This document shows, piece after piece, positions 1 to 11,570 of a stretch of 64,000 bases of DNA. The stretch's first letter is position 1, and every line of letters begins with the position of its first letter. The notes under the pieces are model-generated. The model worked only from the letters and a program-made list of their open reading frames with translations. It did no database searches and had not been told where the DNA came from. This DNA comes from Panonychus citri (taxonomy: Eukaryota; Arthropoda; Arachnida; Trombidiformes; Tetranychidae). The translations under genes were made by a program, and so were the position numbers. The stretch spans positions 1,240,001-1,304,000 of the forward strand of contig NW_026515406.1 of the NCBI RefSeq assembly GCF_014898815.1, given 5' to 3'.

Positions 1-392
1 AAGATGTGTTTTATCACGCTATCCGAGTCAAGCCAATGATTCTCTTTTTTAAGCATGACTATTAGCTGGGCCGGGTCAAAGTTACCTTGCCTTCTCATAA
101 CCATTTTTATGAGAGGCTTTGATTTTGTCGTTAAGTGAAATACCGCACCTCGAATTCTCTTCAGGTCTCCAATCACGTCTGCTATTTGATATTTGGATGG
201 AAGTAGTAACTTAGCACACTCGGCGCCATGATACACTTTAAAGCCATTCCTAGCGTCACAGATTTTCCTGACCATTGCCTGTAGTTTCAATCCATTTGTC
301 CATTTCATGTCTATCATCTGTTTTACAATTAGTAGCTCCATAGGGATTGTTTCCGCGGTCATATGAAGAACTCTCACAGTTGGATTGTCCAT
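1..392 (-). CDS. Unidentified protein, N-terminal part (runs off left edge)
   Basis: Reading leftwards from an ATG at 390-392 the frame stays open for all 130 codons to the window edge, so this is the 5' end of a gene whose remainder lies outside. The product starts MDNPTVRVLHMTAETIPMEL and is a mixed charged/hydrophobic globular-looking sequence with no signal peptide, low-complexity tract or motif that I recognise. Codon use is richer in G+C (GCG, GCC, CTA, AGG, GAC) than neighbouring genes, which favour A/T-ending codons. There is no splice donor inside the visible part. A YY1-like element lies 175 bases upstream of the ATG, as for other genes here, so it looks like a transcribed host gene. 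A host gene of unknown family, or a domesticated foreign or mobile-element gene, are both possible. Confidence 0.55.
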   Translation of the reverse strand, partial: MDNPTVRVLHMTAETIPMELLIVKQMIDMKWTNGLKLQAMVRKICDARNGFKVYHGAECAKLLLPSKYQIADVIGDLKRIRGAVFHLTTKSKPLIKMVMRRQGNFDPAQLIVMLKKENHWLDSDSVIKHI

Positions 393-2109
393 TATTCCAG
401 TTTTTTACACGTTGACACAAAGAAACCAAGAAAAGAGACTAAACTTGACAAAGAAAAATTAAATTACTTCTTCTTCCTCGGGTAGAGGCGCTGATGGTCA
501 ATCGAAAAATTTTTCTTTCTTTTTCTCTTTCATTCTAATTGAGCTCATTAGTTTCATTCTCTGCCAAGAGATGGCGCTCGCTCACAATTCGAGTTTTAAT
601 TGTAACAATTTAATTGTTATCACTGAATAGCCCAAATAGAAACAATTTATTATGAAACATTTACAATTTACTTGGATTACAATTTGATGAAAGAGTAAAT
701 GTTAAACAATTGATAATTAGAAAAACGATTAACAGGTTGAAGATTAAATGACAACATTGGGGAGGGAAAAAAAAAACTTACATGCAATTAGAATATTTGA
801 TTTTCGCAATTAATTAAACATTTGGAAGGAGATTAATTTTTCTTTACAAACAATTGTGCAAATTGTTAAACAGCGATTGCGGGTTGTTGCTTTGGAGAGA
901 TTGATGATGTATTATGTTGATTGGATAGGGAAGGTGTTAAAAGACAACAATTGGAGACGAAAAATTGAAACAATTGGAATTGATTGTATTGCCTTCATTA
1001 TTGTATTTAATTGTTTGTAATTAGGGATTTCGTTTACAATCAATAATAATACCCTTAAATAAATGCTCAAGCTTTCAGATGCTTGACAACTTTATAGTTG
1101 TAATTATCTTTTGGTTTCAAAATAATGAGGTAATATAATAAGCAAACAAAAAAAAATGGTCACTGAGTCCAACAAATGTTTATCTTTGAAGATGATGAGT
1201 GTTTTGTTTTGTCTCTGGGAATGATGATGAAAATGAATTAATTCCTTGTGGAAATGATGATGATGATAATGATGATGGTTGATGGTGTGTGATGATGGTG
1301 ACAAAAAAATGATGGTTGGTTCAAAATTCCAATCAGTTGAATTTAAAGAGAAGGAGAAATAGAGAGATAGCAAAAGGATTGTTGATATTGGTATTTGTAT
1401 ACATGGTGGATGAGAGAATAGGAAAAAGGAAAAGGAAATGGAAATGGGAAAATTATCAAGGTAATTGGGTGAAATTGAAAATAGATTAAAGGGAAAGAGA
1501 TTAAGAAAAAGAGAGAGAGAGAGAGATGATGAAAAGGTTAGGCAGGATCAAGCTGGTATTCTCATTCGTGTTTTTCATCGAAGTGATCATTTAAATAACG
1601 TTTCAGATTATTGATTTGTTAGTGAATTGATTAATTGGATTAACTATTGGGGGGGATATATGAGGATAACAATCATGAAAATTAAGTTTTCTCTTCATCT
1701 TTTTTTTTTGCTTTTGCAACAAACTGTTTCAACAGATTATAACCTCAATCAAAATATTAATCAGAAGAAAAAAACTAGAATCTTGTCATAAGAATACAAA
1801 CTTATTTCTAATTTTTTTGGGTTGATAAGTTTGTGTGTGTCTCCGAATAATAAATTACTTTGTCTCTTTCACACACATTGATCACTAAACAGTTTGATTA
1901 ACAGATTTGATTTTGTTTGTCTTTAAAACAGTTCACTAAATTTTGTATAAGATTAAATAGAAGATGTAAATATACTTGATAACAGGGGGAGAAAAATTTG
2001 TTTCAGAAACTTAAATTTTCATGATTGTTGTAATTGTTTAACTATAACCATCAAATTTCCTTCTCTCTGAGTGTGTGATATTAATATTTGATTTGTTTTG
2101 TTTTCAAAC
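393..2109. other. Intergenic: 5' region of left-edge gene and 3' flank of RXR
   Basis: No supported coding region. The part next to 392 holds the 5' leader and promoter of the left-edge gene. The part near 2100 is presumably the 3'UTR of the RXR gene. In between is AT-rich DNA with GA-rich and GATGAT-rich simple sequence (about 1240-1300 and 1500-1530). The antisense open frame at 1104-1373 is a His/Phe-rich product of that simple sequence and is not called. Confidence 0.6.
567..578 (-). promoter_or_regulatory. YY1/Pho-like promoter element upstream of left-edge gene
   Basis: The top strand reads AGAGATGGCGCT, so in the sense of the left-edge gene it is AGCGCCATCTCT, 175 bases upstream of its ATG. 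The identical 12-mer, again in sense orientation, lies upstream of ALG9 (13124-13135), and close variants lie upstream of RXR (4797-4804) and RBM19 (50538-50549). The GCCAT core matches the known YY1/Pleiohomeotic recognition core. Assigning a factor is inference. Confidence 0.45.
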
Positions 2110-3839
2110 TTAAGAGTCTGAATTAGATTCTAACATGGACAACAAGAAACTGTCAATGGATGTATTTCCAACCAGTTTGAAGAAAAATAAATGTTCCAAA
2201 CACTTTAAACCAATTGATCGTAAAGCAGGTAATCGTAAAAGTAATTTAGCAAAACGTCCTGACTGATCAGGATAAGTTTGTTTACAATGCTCTTCCAGTA
2301 TTACGTAAACCTTATCACGTAGATTTTCAACTTGGGAGGTTGATTTTAGTCCTTTAGCTTCAGGATTGTATAAAACGATAGAGCGTAAACATCCGAGTTC
2401 CGTTTTGTCCATTTTCATTTCTCTCATTTTAGCTACTAATTCAGTTAATACTCTGTCAAAAATAGCACCAACGCCTGCTTGGTGAGCACTGTTTCGATGG
2501 ACAATTAGACCGGTGGCTAAAACTATTCCATCTTTCACATTCATAGAACGATGAGAAAATCCAGCAATTAGAAGTTCATTCCATCCAGATTTCAACAAGA
2601 TGACTTGATCATCAACATGTAGCTCACTAAAATGTGGAATATGTTTAGCCCATTCAATTAACTGGTAAAGTTGACGATCGGCAGCTTGACAAATGTTATT
2701 AACTGCATCGTGAGAGTCAAGATCTTCATTTTTGGGTTCTACTCGTAATTCAGCTTCCAGTATTCTTTCAACAGGCATATCATTCTGAGAATTACTAGTG
2801 CTTTCAACTTCGTTCTCATTTTTTTCTTTGTTTCTTTGTCTTTCTTCTTGTACAGCTTTAAATAGAAGAAATAGAAAATTGAAATTAGTAAATCATTGAT
2901 TGCTAAAAAATCTTATAAATCACAAGTAATTATAATAATTACCTTCTCTTTTCATGCCCATGGTAAGACATTTCTGGTATCTACAATATTGACACCTATT
3001 CCTTTGTCGTCTATCTATAATACAATCTCGTTCTTCACGACAAGCATAGGTTAAATCTTTTCGCACGGTCCTTTTGAAGAATCCTTTGCAACCTTCACAA
3101 CTATTTAGAGAAAGAAAAAATAACAATGAGTAAAGCGAGATAAGTGATGGAGCAAGAACAAATAGAAATAAAGTAGAAGAAGAAAAAGGAAATTTTCAAG
3201 GAAAATTGGAACAAATAAAGAGATAAAAATAGACACATTTAAATACCTGTAAACACCATAATGTTTACCAGAAGCTCGATCACCACAAATGGAGCAAAGA
3301 TGTTTAGATCCACTAAGTGGATGATTTGGATTAGAGAAAACTGAACTCGCTCCAACAGAATCACCATTGCTACTCATATGTCTACTATTTGTAGGAGAGA
3401 TACTTTGATAGCTACTATCTGATCCAGCACTACTAGGTCCAAGAAGAGATTTTTTAAGTTCTTTGTGCTTTGAAAATTGGACACATACTTGTCTACCTCG
3501 AATACTAAGTTGCATTGGTGAGTTGTTAGGGTCCGACCAACAGTTAACCATTTGTTGAGCTGAGAATGAGTCAACAAACTCAAGGAAAGCTTGACCTTTT
3601 CCTCTCATCAGTAAAACATTGGTTATCTCACCAAAAGGGGTTCCAATACTGAGAACATCGTTTTCGGTTGCTTCCATGGGCACATTACGAATGTGAACCA
3701 CTCTGGATGGTGAAGGAGATGGACAATTGGATGTAGAATCGTTCAACATTCTAGGTCCGTTAGAGTCGGATGATCCTATCAAACCAATACCAGTGGAATC
3801 AAGTTTAATCTTTTTAGCTTCATTTTCTTTTTCACTCAT
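2110..3839 (-). CDS. RXR: Chimeric retinoid X receptor with N-terminal PTB-type RRM
   Basis: Three coding exons, 3839-3247, 3100-2943 and 2855-2110, join in phase to give 498 residues. Exon 1 encodes an acidic/Ser-rich leader, then an RNA recognition motif at about residues 45-130 that closely resembles RRM1 of polypyrimidine-tract-binding protein (RNP2-like VVHIRNV, RNP1-like GQAFLEFV, ending in the PTB hallmark FSKHKELKK). After a Ser-rich linker comes the first zinc module of an RXR DNA-binding domain ([16 protein letters not shown]) in the same exon. Exon 2 completes the domain with P-box CEGCKG and a second zinc module. Exon 3 encodes a full ligand-binding domain (about 277-498) ending in an intact AF-2 helix, FLLSMLE. 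Known RXRs partner with EcR and other receptors in the nucleus and normally have an unstructured N-terminal region here; an RRM in that place is unusual. The RRM frame has no stop or splice break before the zinc finger, so the fusion is direct. Start: the first ATG of a long open exon. Confidence 0.9.
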
Positions 3840-4796
3840 AATAGCGTCATTGTCTTGATGGTAGAGAAAAAAAGTAGAGAAACGAAAGTGTTAGAGATGA
3901 TTGATTTGAAGAGAAAAAAAAACAGAGAAGAAAATACAATAGAAGAAAATGTAGAAAGAGAAAGAGATAAGTGAGAAGTGAGAAGTGAATGACACTTGTA
4001 TGTTATGAGAAAAATGAATTGAATGAACTGAAAAATGAGAAGCTAAATATTAGATAAGGGTGTCAACGACAAAATGGTAGATAAATCAAATGTAACAAAA
4101 TAAAACAAAAGGACTAACAAAGGGTAGACTAATTTACAGTAATTAAACTAATTCAAGAGAAAGAAAGTATCCAAATAGAAGCAAAGTTGACCGGCCATTT
4201 TACTTTACCTTTTTAAACAACAGAAAAATAACACTTCAGGTTTCTAATCAACTGTAACTTGTTCTTTACCAGAAGATATGAGAAGAAAAAGACAGAGAGA
4301 AAAAGAAAGAAATAAAAAACAGACAGAAAAAAAAGAAAGAAAGAGAAATAGAACAGATCAGAAAGAGATAGACAGAAAGATAGAAAGAGAAGTGAAAGAA
4401 AAAGGTTGCACTTACTAAGCCATCTCAGCAAAGAAAAACAACAAAACGAGAAGAAGAAAAAAAGTGAAAGAGAAAATAAAAGAGAATAGAATAGAAATAA
4501 AAAGCTTACCTTTAACTTTTCATGGATCCGAATGAACAGAAAATACAGAGTAACAGGAAGGTTAGAAGATGAAGAATAAAATAAATAAATTAATCACCAT
4601 AAACAGAGGAACAAATTAATCAAGGTAACAATAATTAAGAACAATTTTGTCTTTTAAAATTGAGAGTTAAAAGTCAACAGAATCCGGGTCACTGACACGG
4701 ATCCGTTTACTCATTCGGGTTAAGAACCGAATCCAAATGAAGTTGATTCACTTTATTGGGAGAAAACAAGTAAAATCGGTTGCATTCAAATTCGTC

Positions 4797-4804
4797 AGAT
4801 GGCG
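4797..4804 (-). promoter_or_regulatory. YY1/Pho-like element upstream of RXR
   Basis: AGATGGCG on the top strand (CGCCATCT in RXR sense), about 960 bases upstream of the RXR ATG, consistent with a promoter ahead of 5'UTR introns. Same core and same gene-relative orientation as the elements at 567, 13124 and 50538. Confidence 0.35.
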
Positions 4805-5340
4805 TTCGTATCATCAACGATTATAAATTCGGCAAAAAATTAATTAATTGTTTTCTAATTGTCACCAATCATTGGAGTTGAAGGTAAAAGAGTTAAGAGA
4901 GAAAAATTCTCATCGATTTGTTGCTCTTTTTCGTTTAGAAATTATGACATTTTCTTTTGTTTATTTTATTTTTCTCGTTTTCGATTCGGTTCCGGGTATT
5001 TGATTCATGGAATTGATTCTCACCTGGTAACGATATTTTCTCGATATTTGATCCCCAAGGAAACGGAAATTATTTTTTTCGTATCTTCAGGTAAGTTCGT
5101 AATGTACTAAATATTAATTTTCCGTTTTATTTTGACACTACAGGATCAATTACACCAATTCTATACTCATGGAACTGAGGTTGTTTTCAGGAGGCCCCTT
5201 ATCAAAATACCATCGGGATTTATAAGTTGTTCCTTAATGTAGTAAACTCATATTTTGGGATGCCCGTCATACAAGAAGCCTTTGGATACCTGAAATGTGT
5301 TCTACTGCTCTATTTTTAATTTCTTTTCTCTCTCATATAT

Positions 5341-5380
5341 AATACTCAGAAATCAAATACTCAGAAATCAAATACTCAGA
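5341..5380. repeat. 15-bp tandem repeat, about 2.7 copies
   Basis: The unit AATACTCAGAAATCA is present twice without mismatch, followed by a partial third copy. It lies in the 3' flank of GCP3. No coding potential. Confidence 0.8.
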
Positions 5381-5746
5381 ATATACTCAATTTCACACCA
5401 TTTTATATTCTTTTTATTTGTATGTGTTGTCTAGTTTTCATGGGTAATCTGTTCAGTTGATCTTATATGAGTTGGAATGTATCGATAATGTTTCTATCAT
5501 ATCCATAAGATATGTTGAATGATAAGTAAATGAGATCATTCTAAGATGAGAGATAAAATCATGGTTTAATGTTCGATGATAAATGGTCCCCTTGATTAGT
5601 TAATCATTTTAATTGCAATTACAGTTTAATTCTGTCTAAATGATGATTGCAAATGAGATTTGTATTTATTTTATTTCGTTTACCTTTTAAAATAATAAAT
5701 TATTTCTCTTTATTATTAGAATTTGGTTGATTATCATGATTTGTTT

Positions 5747-8637
5747 TTATACACTTCGAAGTTGGATTATCGAAGAATCCAAGGAAGACCGATGTTTGGA
5801 ATAGGTGAAAGATGTCTCAAGATGAGGATTTCTTCTGGCATAATGTTCGTTAAAGTCAAGTCGAAAACTGAGAAATCTTAGATCGGCATCTTGGTGAACG
5901 GCGAGGAGAAGAAGAAACTTCTGTACCATACTTTCGTAGGTTTTACCCAAAAGTTGAATTTTCAACTTGAAATCGGGAATTTTATGATATTCAAAAGTTT
6001 TACGTCTTTCGGAATCTTTGCGAATTGTAAGTTCCAAATTTTCTTGGGTTAATCGTCGTTGCTTTTCAAAATGAGACCTTTCACTGATCTCATTGTCGAT
6101 CGCTTTGAAAAGATTTTCTTCTACGCCTTGAAATTGGATTATCATATCGTAAATTGCTCGCAATTGTTCAGATAAACTTTGCGATTCAGCATCCAACATG
6201 GATCGTGATATAACCGTGGAAAGAAATTTCTCTTGAGCTTCGATTAGTTGATCGATATCAGATGCTTTCTCCATTTTACGAATTAATTCATCCCATGAAC
6301 ATTCCATCACCTCGAATTCAATATAATATTGCATTTGTTGAATAAAATGCATCATCTCTGCGTGGAGTATTTGACTGATATGGAAGACGGGCCTTAACTT
6401 GGGTATTATTTTCGCACTTCGAGCATGGATAATTTGTTGCTTCCACAAGGAAACGAGAACATATTCCATCCTCTTTGAGCGCCACAAGTATTTGAATAAA
6501 GACCGATAGTTTTGCATTATTTGTGAGTTAAGAATTATTTTAATGGGTCCACTTGTCCTGTAGTCTAACATGAAAATGTCCCAACCAGTTTCTTGAAGAG
6601 AATCGGAGAAACGAACGTCAACCCTTTCGGTAACATCTTCATCTAAAAATTGAGCATTTGTCGCTCGAATTGCAGTGTTAAGTAAACTCTTCAATTCGAG
6701 AGGTTTCAAGTTTTGTGCAGGTTCTTCAAGCTTTTTCACCGAAAGGTCCATTAGATGACGGATAAAATCACCTTGTCCAAGTAACATGAATTTACGAAGT
6801 CCTTTCAAATGATCCATAAAATGATAGCTATCAAAAAGTAATTCTAATGCTCGTTTACTGGTCTCGTGATAAGCTCTTGTCAATAGTTTTTGAAACTCTC
6901 CTTCTTGACCATTTCGACGATTATCGTTAAATAGTAGGCCAACTTCGGTTGATTCAAAGGTTCGTCTTAAAATGTCATAACCAGGAACACAAGATGTATC
7001 CTCGAAAACTTGTTTCAATAAATTAACCGCTTTGCCTGTGGCAAGAATTTTTTTCCCTTGTTCGAGGTCAATGAAACCAGGAAACATCGATCGATTAAGT
7101 TGATACTTTTCATGCCACATTGGATCTTGACTTTCGGATGTTGGACGTGAGGCGATTATGAAAAATTCTTTATATGGATCATCTATTTCTCCATGGAAAA
7201 TCCATTGGCTGAGCATTTGGCGAATTGGAAGAACAACTTGACGTAAAATCTGTGTCATACAACTTCGAACGGTTTGATCACCGTGTTGATTATATTTGTG
7301 AACTTCTTTGATCAAGGCACCGCCACGTTTATTGCGACAATTTTCAATCAAATTGGTGAGAACTTTTAATAAACATGCTGTGGGATATGTTCGAGCGTGT
7401 AATCCAAGTAGTGTTAGACCTGCAGCAGAATCTGGATCCATAGCTGAGAAGTGTAACTCTTGCTCGATGATAGTTACAAGTCGATAAAACTTCAAGACTT
7501 CCTCATGTAAGGCTGAGGCAAAACTTTGGCACACATAACCAAGTGTCTCATTTTTGATGGTGTGTTCACAATATTTGTTAACCTTATTGAATAACCAACC
7601 AATGTTAGTAAGACGATGGACCATTTGTCGTTCACAGATACCGATATTATATTGAGGATTAATCTTGTACCTGCCATCGTTTGCAGGATCTTGGACTAGT
7701 ATACGACCGTTTAAACCTTGAAAGGCGAAAAGTATCTCACGAAACAGATCAATTTCCGAATAAATTTTCCCAGTGTCTTTGTCATCTATTTGTAAGGAGA
7801 AGGGTCTTTGAGCTTTAACATTATTTGTTCTGTTTCTTAAATAACCTCCACCGGAGGCTTGATTATGATGTCCTGGTAAATTGTTACCACCGTCCATGAT
7901 TGGCATGATATCCGGTGCCATAGGGACGATAGGAGAGTGCTGTCTATGGTTATCACCATTCATACCATTCAGCATCATACCAGGAATATTATTAAAAGCC
8001 ATGTTACTAGTACCTCCAAACCGATTGGACATACTTGCAATATCTTGACCGTGAAGATCCAATTTCTCATCCTTATTCTTGTTTAAAGTGGACATTTCGT
8101 ATAAAAATACAACCATAGCAATAGGATTTCTACAGGTACCAACTCTTTTCAGTTTATAATAAAGCTCTTCAAACCTGAGAGCATCACTTTCTTTATTATT
8201 GCGAACAACTGAAATGTGAGAAACAAGAGTAATTAGAACTGAAGTAAAAAGTGTAAATGATAGTTTAATATGGAAGAAACTTACGTAATCTCTTGATTCT
8301 CATAATGAAATAAAGCTCTTCAATATCATCGAGGTTCATGTTTTGATTTTCATTGTAAATAAGTGACATTGTAGTGGAATAAATTGTAGAAACCTTGTCT
8401 ATTGGTTCCAAAGGAATGGAAACATTTAAAGATGCAATTCAAGGCGAAATCCATGATGATAGAAGATGAGACCATAAAAATGAACAAGAGATAAATTAAA
8501 TTAGCAATGATCGAGAAAACAATGAAAAGACCAAAATGACAATTAGACTCACCAGAATTACATGGAAGTAATTTTGAACATAAACGATGGACCAGAGATG
8601 GAATTTCCAATGCATTTTCCACTCGATTATCACTCAT
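5747..8637 (-). CDS. TUBGCP3: Gamma-tubulin complex component 3 (GCP3)
   Basis: Exons 8637-8553, 8398-8285 and 8208-5747 join in phase to 886 residues, close to the 907 of human GCP3. GCP3 is a core subunit of the gamma-tubulin small and ring complexes that nucleate microtubules at centrosomes and spindle poles. Family signatures in order: a short N-terminal helical region (EELYYKLKRVG), a disordered Asn/Met-rich linker, the GRIP1 region beginning near LFREILFAFQGLNGR, and the GRIP2/Spc97-Spc98 region with the well conserved LLGQGDFIRHLMDL, ATNAQF, RSKRMEYVL, MMHFIQQMQYYIEFEV and C-terminal LRFLSFRLDFNEHY. The last matches GCP3 rather than GCP2. The first two exons are too short to be obvious alone, but their splice signals and phase fit. 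The 5' end faces the Josephin gene across about 1.4 kb. No defect seen. Confidence 0.95.
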
Positions 8638-10033
8638 TTTGACTCGAACAAGAAGACAAATAGAAAAAGAATTAACAATTAACCAACAATAAATTGTAAG
8701 AAGAAAAATTCAAATCAAGATGAGAAACAAAAAGAAAACATAAACAACCAGAATTCAACAAGATATGAAAATAAACGAAAGAGAATCACAATAACATGTT
8801 ACCTCCTATTCTTTTTCCCCTCTGATGTTCTCTTTCGATTTACTGTCTATTCTTTTTTTCCCTTCTCTTGACGAGGGAAAAAGAGGGAAAACTTTGCGAA
8901 GGCGCCAAGAGAAAAGAAAGAAACAAACAAATGAGAGGGATAATTAATCGAGTGAAAAGTGATTGTTGTTAATTGATTTTCGTTTTGTTTTAATTGTTGT
9001 TTCACTTTTTTTAGTCACAATTCACAGTTTACGATGATAAATGTTAATCATTTCGTTTGATTGTCAACGAAATGTTTTTATAAATTCAAATTGTTACTTC
9101 TTGTTTGATGTTATTGAGACTCTTTTTTGTCTTAATGTTTTCTCTCATCGGATATTGGGCTTTAATCATCATCTAATTTAATTGATTAAGAATAGATTTA
9201 GATTCACCTTTTAATTGTAAGTATCATCATTTTTCATGATAAAATAGATAAGTGTTCAATGTTATTTATTGTTAATCTGTGTTTACATGGTGCCCCTGAG
9301 AGTTTACCTTACATTGACTTTCTCTCATTAACATCATAAACTAATTAACACTACGTTACATTGGAAAAGGTAAAATTAATTGATCCATCTAATCAACTGA
9401 TACAATTGTATAACATTGATACACTTAATTATTACAATTAAATCCCAGAGAGTTAATGATAACTAAGAAGAAAAAAAGAGTTTCCTTTTACATGCGTATA
9501 CATTTAAAAGAGAATAGAAAATGTTCACCACAATAGAATAGAACAAAAAAAAATTCTATTCTTCACACTTCACATGTGATTATGTAGAACAAGAAAATCT
9601 CTGGTTATCAGACTACCAGTTTTCCACCAATTCTCTTTTTCTTCTTTCATTGAATTGTTTCTCTATCGTTATCTTATAAATGATTGTGTCTAATTAGATG
9701 ATAAAATATGAAAAGAAAAATTATTTACATGTAATAGCGTTTAATTGGTGTATTACCTTTTGTTTATCTTCATATTTTTCTCTTTTTTCATTTCTCATTC
9801 TCTCTTATTCTCTCTCCTCTCTCTCTCTCTCTTTTATTCTCTCTCATCATCAAATCTTTTCATCTAGTTAATCATAATTATGGTGAGTGAACGTATATCA
9901 CAGTTAAACACTATCGGTCTTTAGATAAATAACTTACCTTCTATTCTTAATCTATTCTTTTTTTCTTTTTCTTTGTTTTCATTGTGATTACCTTTGTATC
10001 TTCATATTTTCAACATCAACTTGATCTATCAAA
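8638..10033. other. Shared upstream region between GCP3 and Josephin genes
   Basis: Divergent intergenic region. It presumably carries both promoters. GCP3 proximal DNA has a GGCGCC block near 8900; the Josephin side has a CT-rich tract near 9810-9845 just before the gene. No open frame of note and no RNA gene seen. Confidence 0.5.
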
Positions 10034-11093
10034 ATGTCCACTTTTATTGAATGTTTCGCCTGTAAATCAGCTAATCCACCTGATGATGAAATGTCCAAAT
10101 CACCAATTAATTTATACCATGAGAAACAACGGAAAAAATTGTGTGCTCTTCACTCTCTGAACAATTTACTTCAAACTGCTTCATTTAAACAAGAAGATTT
10201 AGACGAAATTTGTTTAAGGTGAGTCCATATTATTCCTGATGATAAAATTCTTATAATTATTCTAACAATCAAACTAACAAATTAATTTTCAATGTTACAA
10301 TAAAATCAACGATAATCTTACTCAAGACTATCAAATCAGTGACAATTAAAACTTCAAATGGTTTGTTATTGTCTTAACTGTTTTCGTTTTTTCTTCATTG
10401 ATTAATTATTCTTTTTTTTTACTTTTCATTTATTCTTTATCACCATTTATTAGATTAGCTCCAGGTAGTCGTTTTTTAAATCCACATCGAGCACTTTTGG
10501 GTCTTGGAAATTATGATGTCAATGTTATCATGGCCGCTCTCCAGACGAAAGGTCTTGAAGCTCTTTGGTTTGATCAGAGAAAGTCAGTAAATACTTAATT
10601 GTGACAATCGAGATTAATCATTGAGGCTCCATGTAACAATTAATTTTTTTTTATTTCTCTTTCTATTGTAAACAAAAATCCAGGGATCCAAGTTGTCTCA
10701 ATTTAAGTCATATATTTGGATTCATTTTGAATGTTGACAATTTACAAGGCAACTCAAGTTTGTTGTCAATCTTAAATCCAGCCAATCTATTTTCTTCAAA
10801 GAAACATTGGATTGCTTTCAGAAAAGTTGGTGATCAATACTACAATTTAGATTCTAAATTAAACTCACCGGAAATAGTGGGACAGGTAAATATCAATTTT
10901 TTCCACCTTAAATAAGCAAATTGCAACTTAATCACTATTTGTTTTTCTCTCTCTTTTTTTTGTTCTTTCATTGTAGGAAAATGAGATGATTCAGCTTCTT
11001 CGAGATAAATTGAGCTCCGGTGACTGTCAAGTTCTAATTGTTGTTGATAAAAAGGTTGCCGAAGACCTTACTTGTTATCGTCCTGTTGATTAA
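10034..11093 (+). CDS. JOSD2: Josephin-domain deubiquitinase (JOSD1/2 type)
   Basis: Exons 10034-10218, 10454-10582, 10684-10885 and 10977-11093 give 210 residues, the size of the stand-alone Josephin proteins. These are cysteine proteases that cleave ubiquitin chains. The catalytic triad is visible: Cys37 in KLCALHSLNN, His146 in KKHWIAFRK and Asn159 in YYNLDSKL, with the invariant YDVNVIMAALQTKG between them. There are no ubiquitin-interacting motifs or polyglutamine, so it is not an ataxin-3. JOSD1 and JOSD2 cannot be separated confidently by eye; the short N-terminus slightly favours JOSD2. The donor of intron 2 is GTCAGT rather than GTAAGT or GTGAGT, but the reading phase and the conserved QRKDPS join support it. 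Confidence 0.92.
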
Positions 11094-11570
11094 TTCATTG
11101 CATGGATAAAGAAAATACCGTTAAGGTCAAAAAGGATAAAGAAGAAATTTATATAAATATTTTAGTTATGCTATTGTTGATGAAAGAAAACAAATTTATC
11201 TTTCTGGTAATTTCCCTCAAATTATCAAATTGAGTCTAAATTGTTAACCAACTTAAAATATCCAAAATTTCCTAATCCTAATCCAAAGGGTATGTATAAA
11301 CAACCAATGATTTAAAATGCAAAGATAATTATAAAGATTCTAAAAGAGGCATTTTTAATTATCAGGAATACTTTGTACATATATAACTTTGTAAGATTAA
11401 CAGTCAACAATCAAATGATTTGATTCAAATCTATTGTCATCTTCAATCATCATCATCATCATCATCAAAATTGATGCAAAAAAAGTCAATTTAAATTATT
11501 TCTTTTGTTTGTTATTGACAAAGTTAAATTGATTAACTGATCACAGTTTGTTAATTTTCAATCAACAATC
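11094..11570. other. Intergenic, 3' flank of Josephin gene and innexin leader
   Basis: AT-rich with no open frame of note. A (CAT)n/(ATC)n microsatellite lies at about 11446-11466. The innexin begins 477 bases after the Josephin stop, on the same strand. Confidence 0.6.

Larger units (their letters stand above)
3840..5746. other. RXR 5' region and intergenic DNA
   Basis: Contains the probable 5'UTR and promoter of RXR (GA-rich leader to about 4510, where a donor-like AAAG/GTAAGC occurs on the minus strand). A YY1-like AGATGGCG at 4797-4804 probably marks the promoter. On the plus strand beyond it are splice-like signals: a pyrimidine tract with TTCAG immediately followed by GTAAGT at 5090/5091, then a 53-base intron-like stretch with TACTAA and CTACAG ending at 5143. 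These suggest a divergent transcript, but no convincing coding sequence accompanies them. From 5144 to 5746 I see only a short tandem repeat and the 3' flank of GCP3. Confidence 0.45.

Noticed and set aside
1104..1373. 89-codon minus-strand frame with His-rich tract
   Set aside because: Produced by GATGAT simple sequence in an intergenic region; no splice partner, domain or conserved pattern.
9880..9925. ATG/GTGAGT at 9880-9887 as an extra first exon of the Josephin gene
   Set aside because: No acceptor AG lies at a workable distance before the ATG at 10034; the only AGs give an intron of about 40 bases without joining the frame.
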